Source: Rhodothermales bacterium
GTDB lineage: Bacteria > Bacteroidota > Rhodothermia > Rhodothermales > Bin80
DNA: 64,000 bases
Direction of reading: 5' to 3'
Assembly: GCA_958296045.1 (NCBI GenBank)
Contig: CATQHT010000003.1
Coordinates: 445,246-509,245 of the forward strand
Each line of letters opens with the position of its first letter. The first letter of the stretch is position 1. This document shows positions 38,487 through 48,757 of this stretch, piece after piece. Position numbers and translations under genes: made by a program. The notes beneath the pieces are model-generated. The model had not been told where the DNA came from. It saw only the letters and a program-made list of their open reading frames with translations, and made no database searches.

Positions 38487-40200
38487 CAGCGATTCTAAAT
38501 TTGGGGCGCTCGGTGGGGGAACGGATCTTGTTTTGCGGTAGGCTACGCGCATGCGGGCTGTGAGTTAGGCGGTTGGTGGACGGAAGCAGGCAATAAGAAG
38601 CTACATTTGAGGCGCCACCAATCCGCCAGAGGCATACGACGGCCTTCCAGGTCTCTGGAATTCCCGCTTATCCTATTTGTGACATACAATCTTTCAGGCC
38701 CTCGCGGCGGAAGGCGCCAGCGGAGGCGAACGACGGTACAACATGCTTTCCCAGAGACTTCGCCAGTCGGGAAAGCAATATCTCGTCGTAAGCACGCGCA
38801 CTTCCTGAAAGAAAGCGCGCCGCACCTGGTAGGATGCTCGGCATTGCCTCCACAACCCTTTTACTTGGTCGAGCATCGTATGCAGGGCAAATGCCAACAG
38901 GTTGAGGGTGGCTAACAGGTTTGCCAGCCCATTTTTGCCATGCCCGAAGTTGTGTTTGAAGTTCTGTCCGTGTCGTGCGAGGAGGTTGAAGCACTCGTTC
39001 TCGATTTTCCAGCGCGCCCGCCCACAAAGAGCAACCTCCTGTACATTGTGCTTCGTTACCGTCAGGCTGGTGAAAAGCGTCGTGTAGAAGGTCTGCTTGT
39101 AGGTGCCCTGCTTTTGGCGTACCCGCACGGTCTTTTCCACCCATGTGCCGTGTACGGCATCGTCCGTGTTCCGAATCGGCAGATCGGTCATCCAGCGATA
39201 GCAGTGCTCTTCGTAGCGACGTGTCTTCTTGTTCTGCACCCGAATCCAACCGGTGCTCTGGATATAGCGCTCGTGTAAAAACTTGAATAGCGTTTGATGC
39301 GACTTGGGTTTGACCACAAACAGGAAATCGGCGCCCGCATGGAGCACCTGTTGGCAAAAGGGGTGTGTAGCATATAGGGCATCTCCCAGATATACCGGAC
39401 GATAGCGAGCCATGCGAGCTCCCCACTTCGTTAACCACCGCTTAGCGGCATTGATCTCGCAATCCTGCTTGCGACGCCGCACCGAGTGCTGGTCGCCAGG
39501 ATCATCCTGTGTGCGGACAAACTCTGGCATCAACGGTACCACCCGGCTGTGCCCTGGAGCCACCACAACCGCCGCCACCATGGTATGGAAGAACGAAGGA
39601 CGCTTGTCTTTCCCCGTGCGACGAGAGGAGCATTGCTTACAATGGATCGTCCGAGAGGAATGAAACTCGATGCCATCAAGCGCCACAAGGATGCGATCCC
39701 TCAGACGTACAAACGGCGAAAAGTCTCCATTGGAACGAAGCGTATCCAGCAGGTGCAGAAACAGGCGCTGAAATGAATCTGGCACCAGGCGGTCCAGCAG
39801 GTTGCGGATCTGCCCGTCAGAGGGAATGCCTTGCATACCAAACAGCGTCTGGCAGGTGGAACGGCCCACGTCGTCCTCCATCCTCCGCTGAAAAGCAAGA
39901 AAGGAGGGCGATTGCAGAAAGAAGCAGGCAAATGCGCTCAACACGGCATCGGCCAGCGTGTAGCGCAGATTGGGCCCCCGACGGTTATCTTCAAATGTAC
40001 CGGCGGCCGATCGGATGCGTTTCAGCGCATCGCGCAGCAGCTTGCTTGGTTTCATGGGTATACCTCAGTGAAAGACAAAAGAACGCTATAGCAGGGCATC
40101 GCAGGACCGGTATTGCCAGTCCATACACCCATCATACACATAACGTCTGCTGAACAGGCATTCCCGTAAACCCCTCATGCACCCAAATTTAGAATCGCTG
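38487..40200 (-). mobile_element. IS4-like insertion sequence in IS66 orfB
   Basis: The terminal inverted repeats are CAGCGATTCTAAATTTGGGG and CAGCGATTCTAAATTTGGGT (right end read inward). The 9-bp target duplication GGGTTTTGT flanks it at 38478-38486 and 40201-40209. The single gene is the transposase at 38694-40055. Intact repeats and duplication point to a recent insertion. Confidence 0.93.
38694..40055 (-). CDS. DDE transposase, IS4-like group
   Basis: The 453-residue protein has an N-terminal DNA-binding part (about 1-110, with LADAVLSAFACFFLQSPSFL and GRSTCQTLFGMQGIPSDGQI). The catalytic core contains LVALDGIEFHSS (first Asp), VYLGDALYATHPF (second Asp) and a C-terminal WKIENECFNLLARHGQNF block with the Glu of the Y-(2)R-(3)E-(6)K type of motif. 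The 9-bp target duplication agrees with the IS4 superfamily. No frameshift is visible, so it may be active. The precise subgroup is not assigned. Confidence 0.82.
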   Translation of the reverse strand: MKPSKLLRDALKRIRSAAGTFEDNRRGPNLRYTLADAVLSAFACFFLQSPSFLAFQRRMEDDVGRSTCQTLFGMQGIPSDGQIRNLLDRLVPDSFQRLFLHLLDTLRSNGDFSPFVRLRDRILVALDGIEFHSSRTIHCKQCSSRRTGKDKRPSFFHTMVAAVVVAPGHSRVVPLMPEFVRTQDDPGDQHSVRRRKQDCEINAAKRWLTKWGARMARYRPVYLGDALYATHPFCQQVLHAGADFLFVVKPKSHQTLFKFLHERYIQSTGWIRVQNKKTRRYEEHCYRWMTDLPIRNTDDAVHGTWVEKTVRVRQKQGTYKQTFYTTLFTSLTVTKHNVQEVALCGRARWKIENECFNLLARHGQNFKHNFGHGKNGLANLLATLNLLAFALHTMLDQVKGLWRQCRASYQVRRAFFQEVRVLTTRYCFPDWRSLWESMLYRRSPPLAPSAARA

Positions 40201-40404
40201 GGGTTTTGTACTACAAGCGCCTCGAGTCGCGGACGTTTGAGCTTCTAGAGACCGTGACGCCTTTATGGACGGAGCTCATGATGCCCTTGGACGGGGTACG
40301 GCTTGCGACGGTACGCTATCGACGCCGGTTTCGGGGTTCCGATTCATAAGTATCTTCACATAAAATTGACGAAACGACTTGCAAATGCCGTGAGTTAATA
40401 TGAC

Positions 40405-42057
40405 ATGCCAAGTATCCCTGCCCAGGAGCACCCCTGTCCGCGTTGCGCGAGGCTCGAGCCGGACTATCGTGCGGTGGTCGAGCGGCTTCGTTCGGAGCGT
40501 GACCATTGGCGGCGCCTGCATAGCAAGGAGCGTACGCAACGGCGGCGGTTGGAGGCAACGCGCGCAGGTCTGGCCGAGGATATGGCCAAGCTCAACGACC
40601 AGCTCAGTGAGCTCTCCCAAAAGCTCTTCGGTAGCACAAGCGAGCGCTTAAAGGCGCCTGTGAAGCCAAAGGCGCCTGTGAGCGACGACATCCGCGCGAC
40701 AGCGGATCAGAAGCCGCCACCGTCAGCGACCGCAGATACGTCGGCCTCGCGCCCGGGTGTACAGGGCACACCGACTAAGGACCATCGCGCGAACGCCAAA
40801 CCCAAGACGCGGCGCCAAGGGCAGCGTAGCAAACTGCCAGACGACCTGCCAAGTGAAGAGATCTTTCTTAACCCCGAAGGAGACCTGGAAGGCTGGAAAC
40901 CGATTCGAATTGAGAGTACCAAGGTGGTAGCGTGGGAGCCAGGGTACCTGAAGGAGATCCACTATAGGCGCCGCGTATTTGCGCATAGCACCGATCCTTC
41001 GAAGGGGCTGCGTATCGCTCCACTCCCTGCGCGCACTATTCCCAGCGGGCGAGTACATGAATCGTTGCTGGCGCACCTTGTTACGTCCAAAGTCGAGGAT
41101 GGTCTACCGCTTCACCGCCTAGCCAAGATAATAGAGCGCGGCTCGGGCTATAAGATCCCATCGTCCACCATGGGAAACTGGATGGACAAGGTAGGCTTTG
41201 ACCTGGAACAGCTCGCGCTTGCCGTGGCCGATCAGGTACGCAAGAGCGGATACCTGCAGGTGGACGAGACCACGATCCGCGTGCAGGATCGCAAGAAGAA
41301 AGGGTCCACTCATCGCGGATACTTCTGGGTCTACCATTGCCCTAAACAGAAGCTGCTGGTCTACCAATACGCACCCGGACGCGGAAGCAAGGTGCCACGA
41401 GGATTCCTGCATGGGTTCCAGGGCGTGCTGCATACCGACGGATATGTCGCCTACGAGACCTTCATTCGGGATGTCGGCATCATACTGGCCAACTGCTGGG
41501 CCTATACGCGACGCAAATTTTACCAAGCCCTCCGTACCGATCCCGACAGAGCCGCCTTCGTGCTGAAGCAAATAGGAAAGCTCTACCGGATAGAAGCGCA
41601 GCTGCGCAAGAACCATGCCTCTGCAGAACAACGACGCATCGCGCGGCAGCAAAAGGCCAAACCCGTATTGCGCCACCTTAAAACGTGGCTCCAGCAGCAG
41701 AATACGCTCCCAAAGGGATTACTGGGCAAGGCCAAGCACTACACGCTGGCGCGGTGGGACCGGCTGTGCCGATACATCGACGACGGACGCCTAGAAATTG
41801 ATACCAACGCCGTCGAAAGAGCCATGCGCACGGTTGCGATCGGCCGCAAAAACTACCTCTTCTGCGGATCCCACCACGCAGCCAAGCAGATGGCCACCTT
41901 CTACACGCTCCTGGCAACGTGCCGGTTGCACGGCGTTAATCCCGTAAAATGGCTCGAAGATGTGCTGCCACGCATTGCTGCGGGACATCCAGCCAAAAAG
42001 ATCCACCTGCTACTACCTCACCAGTGGCAACCACTCCATTCCCCGGCACCTCCATAG
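40405..42057 (+). CDS. IS66-family transposase (TnpC)
   Basis: The 550-residue protein shows the IS66 transposase architecture: a leucine-rich N-terminal coil (about 30-75, LNDQLSELSQKLFGSTSER), a proline/lysine-rich spacer, the zinc-finger-like binding region, then the catalytic core with LQVDETTIRVQDRKKKGSTH (first Asp), GFQGVLHTDGYVAYETF (second Asp) and LEIDTNAVERAMRTVAIGRKN with the catalytic Glu, followed by FCGSHHAAKQMATFYTLLAT. The gene is intact. It could in principle mobilise related ends in the genome, including the miniature element at 23205. Confidence 0.92.
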   Translation: MPSIPAQEHPCPRCARLEPDYRAVVERLRSERDHWRRLHSKERTQRRRLEATRAGLAEDMAKLNDQLSELSQKLFGSTSERLKAPVKPKAPVSDDIRATADQKPPPSATADTSASRPGVQGTPTKDHRANAKPKTRRQGQRSKLPDDLPSEEIFLNPEGDLEGWKPIRIESTKVVAWEPGYLKEIHYRRRVFAHSTDPSKGLRIAPLPARTIPSGRVHESLLAHLVTSKVEDGLPLHRLAKIIERGSGYKIPSSTMGNWMDKVGFDLEQLALAVADQVRKSGYLQVDETTIRVQDRKKKGSTHRGYFWVYHCPKQKLLVYQYAPGRGSKVPRGFLHGFQGVLHTDGYVAYETFIRDVGIILANCWAYTRRKFYQALRTDPDRAAFVLKQIGKLYRIEAQLRKNHASAEQRRIARQQKAKPVLRHLKTWLQQQNTLPKGLLGKAKHYTLARWDRLCRYIDDGRLEIDTNAVERAMRTVAIGRKNYLFCGSHHAAKQMATFYTLLATCRLHGVNPVKWLEDVLPRIAAGHPAKKIHLLLPHQWQPLHSPAPP

Positions 42058-42249
42058 AAGGATGTGCGGAACAAGACCATGAACCATGCTCTGCTGCCTC
42101 CATCCGTACGTAATACTGCACCTACGATCCGCCCTTCTATACGCGGCCACACCTGCGTGACTATGCCGCCTACATGCCACAAAAGCACTTCAATCCCAGT
42201 CCGCACTGCAGCCACATAGCCGCTCGATCATTCACTCGGTGCGCCTTCA

Positions 42250-42973
42250 ATAGAAGATCATCCGTACATCGCGGCAACCCAAGGGTTTCCCCTGGGGCCC
42301 CGCACACATCCGTGCGTGCGCGTTAACGCACACGGCTCCTTCCGCAGGTCGCGCTGTCGCGCATGACGTTAAGAAGTGGGGATACCCACCTCCAGTCGTA
42401 AGCGGTACACCTGTACCCCGACTGTGGCTCTGAATCTACAGCCATTGGACAGATTCACGAAATCCGGCCCAGAGTCCGGCATGAATCCGACTTCCCGCTT
42501 TCCCCTTGGGTGCGACCCTTGGCTCCACCGGCTCCGCCCCGTGGGCATCCACGCGTTGTTCGCTGGCTTCGTAGCTACTATGGTCACATCTGACCTCTCT
42601 CCACCGTACATCCTCCGATCAGCATTTAGCCTACGCCTTGGCAACCCTCCCCGAAGGGATGGGTAATGGAGAGACTTCCCAGGTCCCGATGCAGTACGTA
42701 CGTGCGTGCCTGGGTTCTTGGACACCGCGGGACCCTCCTCCGCCTCACCATTAACGGCGAAGAAGGCGTTGCCTTCGACCAAGATCAAAGCCTCGGCATC
42801 CCGGACGATTGACATTTTCGGTGCTCATTAGCCCTGCCCACCCGCACCGCTACCGACGCTTCGCCTGCACCCTCGCGGGTGCCAACGCATGGCTCGAGGA
42901 GATGCGTGGATGGTTAGTCCTTCACATCGGGAGACTGTTACTCCCTGTACTGGCACCAGTTAGCTTGGCACAC
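42250..42973 (-). ncRNA. Group II intron remnant, ORF-less
   Basis: On the minus strand the 5' end reads GTGTGCCAAGCTAACTGG (42973). Domain V is at 42338-42305, a 34-nt hairpin GAGCCGTGTGCGTTAACGCG plus CACGCACGGATG with the AGC triad and two-base bulge. A DVI-like GC-rich hairpin follows. A short frame in domain IV (about 42369-42600) carries MYGGERSDVTIVATKPANN, like the region just before a maturase, but no reverse transcriptase follows, so splicing in cis would need a helper. The exact 3' end is approximate. Confidence 0.68.
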
Positions 42974-44006
42974 CCGCAACCAGACTCCCAAAGAACATAG
43001 GCGAATAGCGATACCTGTCAGAGCTACCAGTCATGGCTGCTCTGCCGAGTTGAGGATACCTCAACCTGCCCGATGCCGAGGCTACCGCATAGCCATAGAA
43101 GACCGCACCCAAATATAAGCAGGGCAAACCTCCCGGCTTAAATGCTGTCTACGGGACGGTTACCCGATAACAATGACGTCTTTGCCCCAGGCGGTGACAG
43201 GCACAAGTCCCTCACGCTCCAGGTTGTCTCCAATAACACGCTTATTCTGCTGCCTCAGAAAGTCAAACGCGAAGTGGATCCCCCGCAAGTCACGCCCAGC
43301 AATATTCAGGTCCCCCGGCGCCGTCGCGCCCACACAAAGAATCATCGCATCGTACTGGCGCAGCCGCTCCACTGGGTAGTTGACACCCAAATGGGCTCCA
43401 GTAACAAATCGGACACCTTCCTGGCGCAAGAGGTCCAATCGGCGGTTCAGCACCCACTTTTCCAGCTTAAAATCAGGAATGCCATACCTCAGCAGCCCAC
43501 CTATCCGGTCATCCCGCTCTAAGACCGTCACCATATGGCCAGCGCGATTGAGCTGGTCGGCGCACGCGAGCCCCGCCGGACCAGATCCCACCACCACCGC
43601 GCGCTTGCCGCTGCGGCAAGGCGGCGCAGGGATTACCCACGCCTCCGAAAAGGCGCGCTCTGCAATCTCCTGCTCTATCCGCTCTATGCTGACCGGCTCA
43701 TCATTGATGCCCAAGACACACGCCGCCTCGCAGGGAGCAGGACAGATGCGCCCGGTAAATTCTGGAAAGTTGTTCGTAGCCTGGAGGCGCTCATAGGCTA
43801 CGCGCCACTGGCCACGGTACACCAGATCGTTCCAGTCTGGAATCACGTTGCCCAATGGGCAGCCGCTCTGGCAGAAAGGTATCCCGCAGTCCTTGCATCG
43901 CGCTGCCTGGTCCCGCACCACCCGCGCCGGGACCGAACGATACACCTCCTGGTAATCCCTGACACGTTCTGGCACCGGGCGCGTCGGAAATGCCGCCCGT
44001 CCGTAC

Positions 44007-47000
44007 TCAAGAAAGCCCGTCGGTTTTGCCATCGCCTCTAAACCGCTGCCAGTGCGGAATGAACTGTGCCACGACCTGATGCCGCACCAGGGCCTGTCGA
44101 TGCTCTTTGGGCAGCACCTGCACGAATTCGTCCAGCGCCTGGTCCAAATGTGCTGCGCGGTTGCCTGTATAGCGGTAATGGCGCCTGACCATGGAATACT
44201 GCTCGGCCTGATCTTCATGTCTGGTGACTCTGACCAACTCCACACGGTTCCGCATTGCAACGCCCCAAACGGAAGTCCAGCGTTCCGTCTAGGACCCAAG
44301 CGATACCTCCGCTCATGCCTGCGGCAAAGTTGCGCCCGGTGCGCCCCAGCACCACCACCCTGCCAGCCGTCATGTACTCGCAGCCATCGTCCCCGACGGC
44401 CTCCACCACGGCCCGAGCACCACTGTTGCGCACAGCAAATCGCTCTCCAGCCTTACCGCGGATATATTACGTCACCGCGCGTAGCCCCATAGAGCGCTAC
44501 ATTACCAACAATGATGTTCGAGTGCGGCTCATTCGTAGCCTCATCGGATGGGGCGATGATAAGTTTGGCGCCAGATAGCCCCTTACCGAAATAGTCATTG
44601 GCGTCCCCAGCCACCCAGCAGGTCAGGCCCGGCGCCCCGAGAGCGGCAAAGCTCCGCCCAGCCGTACCCGCGAAATCGAAGGTAATAGTGTCCTCCAGCA
44701 ATCCGTCGCTACCATGCCTTTCGTGATCTCGTGGTTGAGCATCGTGCACACCGCACGATCCGTGCTACGAAGTCTGACGGATGCCGCAACGCGCTTGCGG
44801 TGCCTAAACGCTGGAATGGTAAGGCGGATTAGCGAATGATCCAGCACGCCTTCCAGCCCATGGTTCTGCGCATCCGTGGCAAAAGCGCGCAGCGCTTCAA
44901 GCACCACCGGCCTGAATAGAAGCCGGCTCAAGTCCAGCGTTCGCGCCTTCCAGTGCGTAATGCCACCGCGCGCCTTTAGCAGGTCGGCGCGCCCACGCAT
45001 CTCTTCCAGCGTGTTGCATCCAAGACAGGCCATGATCCGTCGCAAGTCTTCTGCCACCAGATGAAAACAGTTGATCACATGCTCCGGCTTACCATTGAAG
45101 TGCTTCCTGAGCGCACGATCCTGCGTGGCAATACCTACTGGGCAGTTACTTAGATGACACTTGCGCATTATGATGCATACCAGTGCCACCAACGGCGCGG
45201 TGGCAAACCCGAACTCGTCCGCGGAAAGCAATGCCGCCATAGCCACGTCGCACCCGGTCTTGAGCTGACCGTCACACTCAATGGCGATGCGGCTGCGCAA
45301 GCCGTGGTGCACCAACGTCTGATGCGTCTCTGAAAGACCCAGCTCCCAGGGCAATCCCGCATACATGATAGAGGTCTGCGCAGACTCCCCCGTGCCACCG
45401 TCCGTACCGCTGATTAGCACTACGTCAGCCTTGCCTTTGGCTACACCTGCGGCAATGGTGCCCACACCCACCTCGGACACAAGCTTCACGCTGATCCGCG
45501 CCCCAGGGTTGGCATTCTTGAAATCAAGAAATCAGCTGCGCCAGATCTCCAATAGAGTATATGTCGTGATGCGGCAGTGGCGAAATCAGCTCGACATGCG
45601 GCGTGCTGTGGCGCAACCAGCGATCCAAGGGTAAGCCTTTCGCCAGGAAGCTACCCTCCTTCACCCAGCTTGGCTCCCTGCGCGATCTTGATCTGGATTT
45701 TATCAGCGCTGGCCAGGTACGCAATCGTTACGCCAAACCGGCCAGAGGTAACCTGCCTTATCCGGCTTCTCTTAGCATTGCCTCGTCCATATCACGCAGG
45801 GCTTTCGCCCCCTTCGCTGGTGTTACTTTTGCCACCGATGGCATTCATCGCTACCGCCAGGGTCTCATGAACCTCCCGGCTGATCGACCCAACGGACATC
45901 GCACCCATCTTGCACCTCTTCACCAGCGGGATCCATGGCTCCACATCCTTTATTGGTATGGGCACGCACGCCGCTTCATTGAATTCAAGCAATCCGCGCA
46001 GTGTCGTTCCCGTGCCGTTATGCGCGTTGATGCCGTCCGCGTACTTCCGATATGCGGAGTCTTCTCTGGTCCGTATCGCGTGCTGCATGTACATTACGGC
46101 TGTGGGAGTAAGCTGGTGACGCTCGCCGCCGCGCCACTGATAAAGCCCTCCAGGGTCCGACAACGCAGGGCCAGCGGAAGTGCCTGAGCCAGGAGGATAG
46201 GCGCGCTGATGGCGCATCGCGACTTCACGTGCAATGATCGCCAGACCAATGCCGCCGATGCGCGCATGAGTGCCGTAGAAATACTCGTCCACCACATGCT
46301 GCGCGATACCGACAGCCTCGAAAATCTGCGCGCCCTGTTAGCTCTGCAGGGTCGAGTTACCCATTTTGGACATCACCTTGAGCAGCCCTTTACCCACGGG
46401 CCGCACGTAGTTGTGTACCGCATCCTGTCCTGCTGACGCATCAGATCCAAAGCCAGATTTGGGCAAACGGCCTCGGCGCGGTACCCGATAAGCAAGGCAC
46501 AATGGTGCATCTCACGAGGCTCTGCGCTGTCAGCAATCAGCCCGCAGCGCATACGAAGCCCCTAACGGATCAGGTGGTGAAGCACCGCGGCCACCACAAG
46601 AAGCGCCGGGGTCGGCATCCTGGCCCGTCTGGCCTTGCGGTCGCTAAGAATGATGAGCTGGGCACCCTGGCGCACCGCGTCAGCCGCTTCCTCGCGCACC
46701 CGCGCCAGAGCGTGCTCTAGACCATCCTCATCGATACAGGTAGACACGGTGGCCCAGGCCAACCCGCATTGGCGAAGATTGGTAAGAGCACATTCGATTA
46801 GCACCGGCTGATTGAGCCGCAGCTTACGGCAGTGTAGCGGAGATTCTGTGTACAGGTTGCGACTGGCTCCGAGGTCTAGGGCCAGCGAGGTTACCATCAT
46901 TTCTCGGATCGCATCAGGAGTCGGGTTGGTCACCTGTGCAAACAGCCGCTTGAAGTAGTCGTAAAGCAGGCGCAGCCGATCTGAAAGCACCGCTAATGCG

Positions 47001-48446
47001 GTGTCATTGCCCATAGATCCGATCGCCTCATTGCCGCGGCGGGCCATACGAACCATTAGGATGCGCAGGTCCTCCAAAGTATGGCCGTGTAGTGCCTTCA
47101 GTCTATCGAGCACCGGTTCGGTAAACAGGGGAGAGGACGTGGCACAAGCCGCGGGCAGCGTCACCACATTGGTCCGCAGCCATTTCCGATACAGCCTGCA
47201 CCCAGCGATCCGGTATTTGACCTCCTCGTCACTGATGACACGCCCCTCCGCCAGGTCGATCAGAAGCATGCGACCTGGCTGCAGTCGCTATTTGAGCACC
47301 ATGTCCTGTTCCGGGATACCCCCTCCGCTTCCGATGCCAGGAGGGCTATCCCACCCTTTGTCAGCGTGTATCGGCTCGGAAGCAAACCGTTACGGTCCAG
47401 CAGTGCCCCAACAAACCGGCCGTCCGTAAACGGAAGGGTCGCCGGACCATCCCACGGGTTGATCAGATTACTATGGTGCTCGTAGAATGCGCGCTTCTGG
47501 TCACTGAGCCGAGGATTCTGCTCCCAGGCTTCGGGCAGCAGCAGCATGCTATACGGAAGCGATCGCCCACTGTGGTACAGGAGCTCGAGCGCATTGTCCA
47601 GGACCATAGAATCACTGCCACCCACCTGGATGGTCGGCAACACATAGGCAAAGTCCGCGCCAAAGCGGTCACTCTTCATGGGCGCCTCGGAGGCACGCAT
47701 GTGCTTGATGTTGCCGCGAAGCCAGTTTATTTCGCCATTGTAACACAGCAACCGGAACGGCTGTGCCAGCGCCCACTCAGAAAACGTGTCGATGCTGAAC
47801 CGGGCATACACCAGCGCACGTGCGCTTTTCATCCTGGGATCGGCTAGGTCAGGGAATTACGGCTTCAACTGCCCAGGCGTCAGCATCCCTTCGTACACCA
47901 CCGTGCGGGAGCTGAGGCTCGCCACATAGCAACCAATAAGCCCGCGCGCGCCGACTTCACGCTCCAACACTTTGCGTATTACCATCTGCTTGCGCTCCAA
48001 TGCCGCGCTGCTGGTGCGTCACCTCGGCCAAAAGAAACACTGCCAGATTGCAGGCTCCGTCGCATGTGCTGAGGCTACTATTCCATCACTGCATGTCGGT
48101 ACACGGCGCCATGCCATCACCGGGTGCCCGTAGGTATCGGCGATATCTTCCAGCAGCTCTTGAGCAGGGTGCTCTTGCCCATTGGGCAGAAAGAACATCC
48201 CTACACCGTAGTCCCCGGGCTCTGGAATGTCGGGCACCTAAGAGGCAAAAATCTGTGCCGCACCTGCATCAGCATGCCTGCGGCATCGTCACAGCCACAC
48301 TCCCCCCTATAATCAAGCTCCAAGAGTATGCTCAGCCCCTTGCGCATGATGTAGTGCTGTGGTGTGCCGTCTATGCGGCAGAGCATTCCGATACCACAAG
48401 CGTCGCGCTCTGTCTGGCGCTCATATAGGGTTCTGACATCCTGCAT
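44007..48446 (-). pseudogene. gltB: Glutamate synthase large subunit gene, multiply frameshifted
   Basis: Nearly the full length of GltB (about 1470 codons) survives as at least eight pieces in different frames. The N-terminus ERDACGIGMLCRIDG has the amidotransferase Cys. Later blocks include DNALELLYHSGRSL with LLPEAWEQNP, VDEYFYGTHARIGGIGL, KCHLSNCPVGIATQD (Fe-S/FMN region), VSEVGVGTIAAGVAKGKADV and ISGTDGGTGESAQT. Frame breaks fall near 48.2, 47.9, 47.3, 46.5, 46.3, 45.5, 44.7, 44.4 and 44.2 kb. There is no single large deletion. The enzyme makes glutamate from glutamine and 2-oxoglutarate; this copy cannot. Confidence 0.92.
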
Positions 48447-48634
48447 GAGCCCCGCCTTGATGAATCCTACACGTAGGGCCTGTCCTATGGTTGCTCGCTA
48501 AGGGCTGGCGAAATATTAACTTAGCCTAACCGGAACCATCGGCTCCATAACTGCGCAGATGCTATGCACGCCGATAACCGCTCCCGCCTGAATGTCGGAA
48601 ATAGTCCTTATTTACGTTTCACGTAGCGCCCTTG

Positions 48635-48757
48635 ATGCTGCTTTCGTGTCTGGCCCTGCGCGAAGGGGCGCCGTACACGGACGTCTTGCGCCGAGCCGTT
48701 GTCGATGAGGCCCTTGCGTACTCGAAGCGGATACGGGCTGCCCAGACGCACGCCTGA
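48635..48757 (+). CDS. Possible 40-residue ORF preceding tnpB
   Basis: An ATG at 48635 opens a short frame with LREGAPYTDVLRRAVVDEAL, which has a helix-turn-helix/ribbon-like look but is too short to classify. No RBS is visible. It may be the tail of a lost gene. Its end overlaps the extended 5' part of the tnpB frame. Confidence 0.25.
   Translation: MLLSCLALREGAPYTDVLRRAVVDEALAYSKRIRAAQTHA

Larger units (their letters stand above)
38288..40349 (+). pseudogene. IS66 orfB (TnpB), split by IS4-like insertion
   Basis: The first part (38288-38486, MLALGPSHVFHFYREPTDMR and KGFDGLCGLV) is the standard IS66 orfB start and overlaps orfA as ATGTTAG. After an inserted 1714-bp IS and the 9-bp duplicate, the frame resumes at 40210 as YYKRLESRTFELLE and ends with TAA at 40347-40349. 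Joined without the insert it reads RSGWVLYYKRLESRTF, an intact family segment, so the insertion alone inactivates it. Confidence 0.92.
37690..43163 (+). mobile_element. IS66-family element with nested insertions, inside gltD
   Basis: The ends are GTAAGCGTCCCGTAGACAGC (37690) and its inverse ATGCTGTCTACGGGACGGTTAC (43142-43163, 22 bases given as two blocks ATGCTGTCTACG and GGACGGTTAC), matching the IS66 GTAAGCG terminus. The host duplication CCGATAAC is present at 37682-37689 and 43164-43171. Its contents are orfA, orfB and the transposase gene tnpC in IS66 order, an IS4-like element in orfB, and a group II intron between tnpC and the right end. Without these extras the element would be about 3 kb, the usual IS66 range. 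Confidence 0.93.
37096..44032 (-). pseudogene. gltD: Glutamate synthase small subunit gene, disrupted by IS66
   Basis: The 5' part (43164-44032) encodes MAKPTGFLEYGRA, the 4Fe-4S cysteines in ARCKDCGIPFCQSGCPLGN and the FAD-binding VVVGSGPAGLACADQL. The 3' part (37096-37689) resumes with GGGDTGSDC, the NADPH-binding glycine motif, and ends with [20 protein letters not shown]. They are split by the IS66 element at an 8-bp target duplicate, exactly within the second dinucleotide motif (VIG-GGD). A further in-frame TAA at 37339-37341 follows AIGYIGP. Excision of the IS would therefore not restore the gene. GltD transfers electrons from NADPH to GltB. Confidence 0.93.

Noticed and set aside
42369-42815. 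148-codon minus-strand ORF as a protein gene
   Set aside because: It lies within the group II intron and spans structured RNA domains; only a short part resembles pre-maturase sequence.
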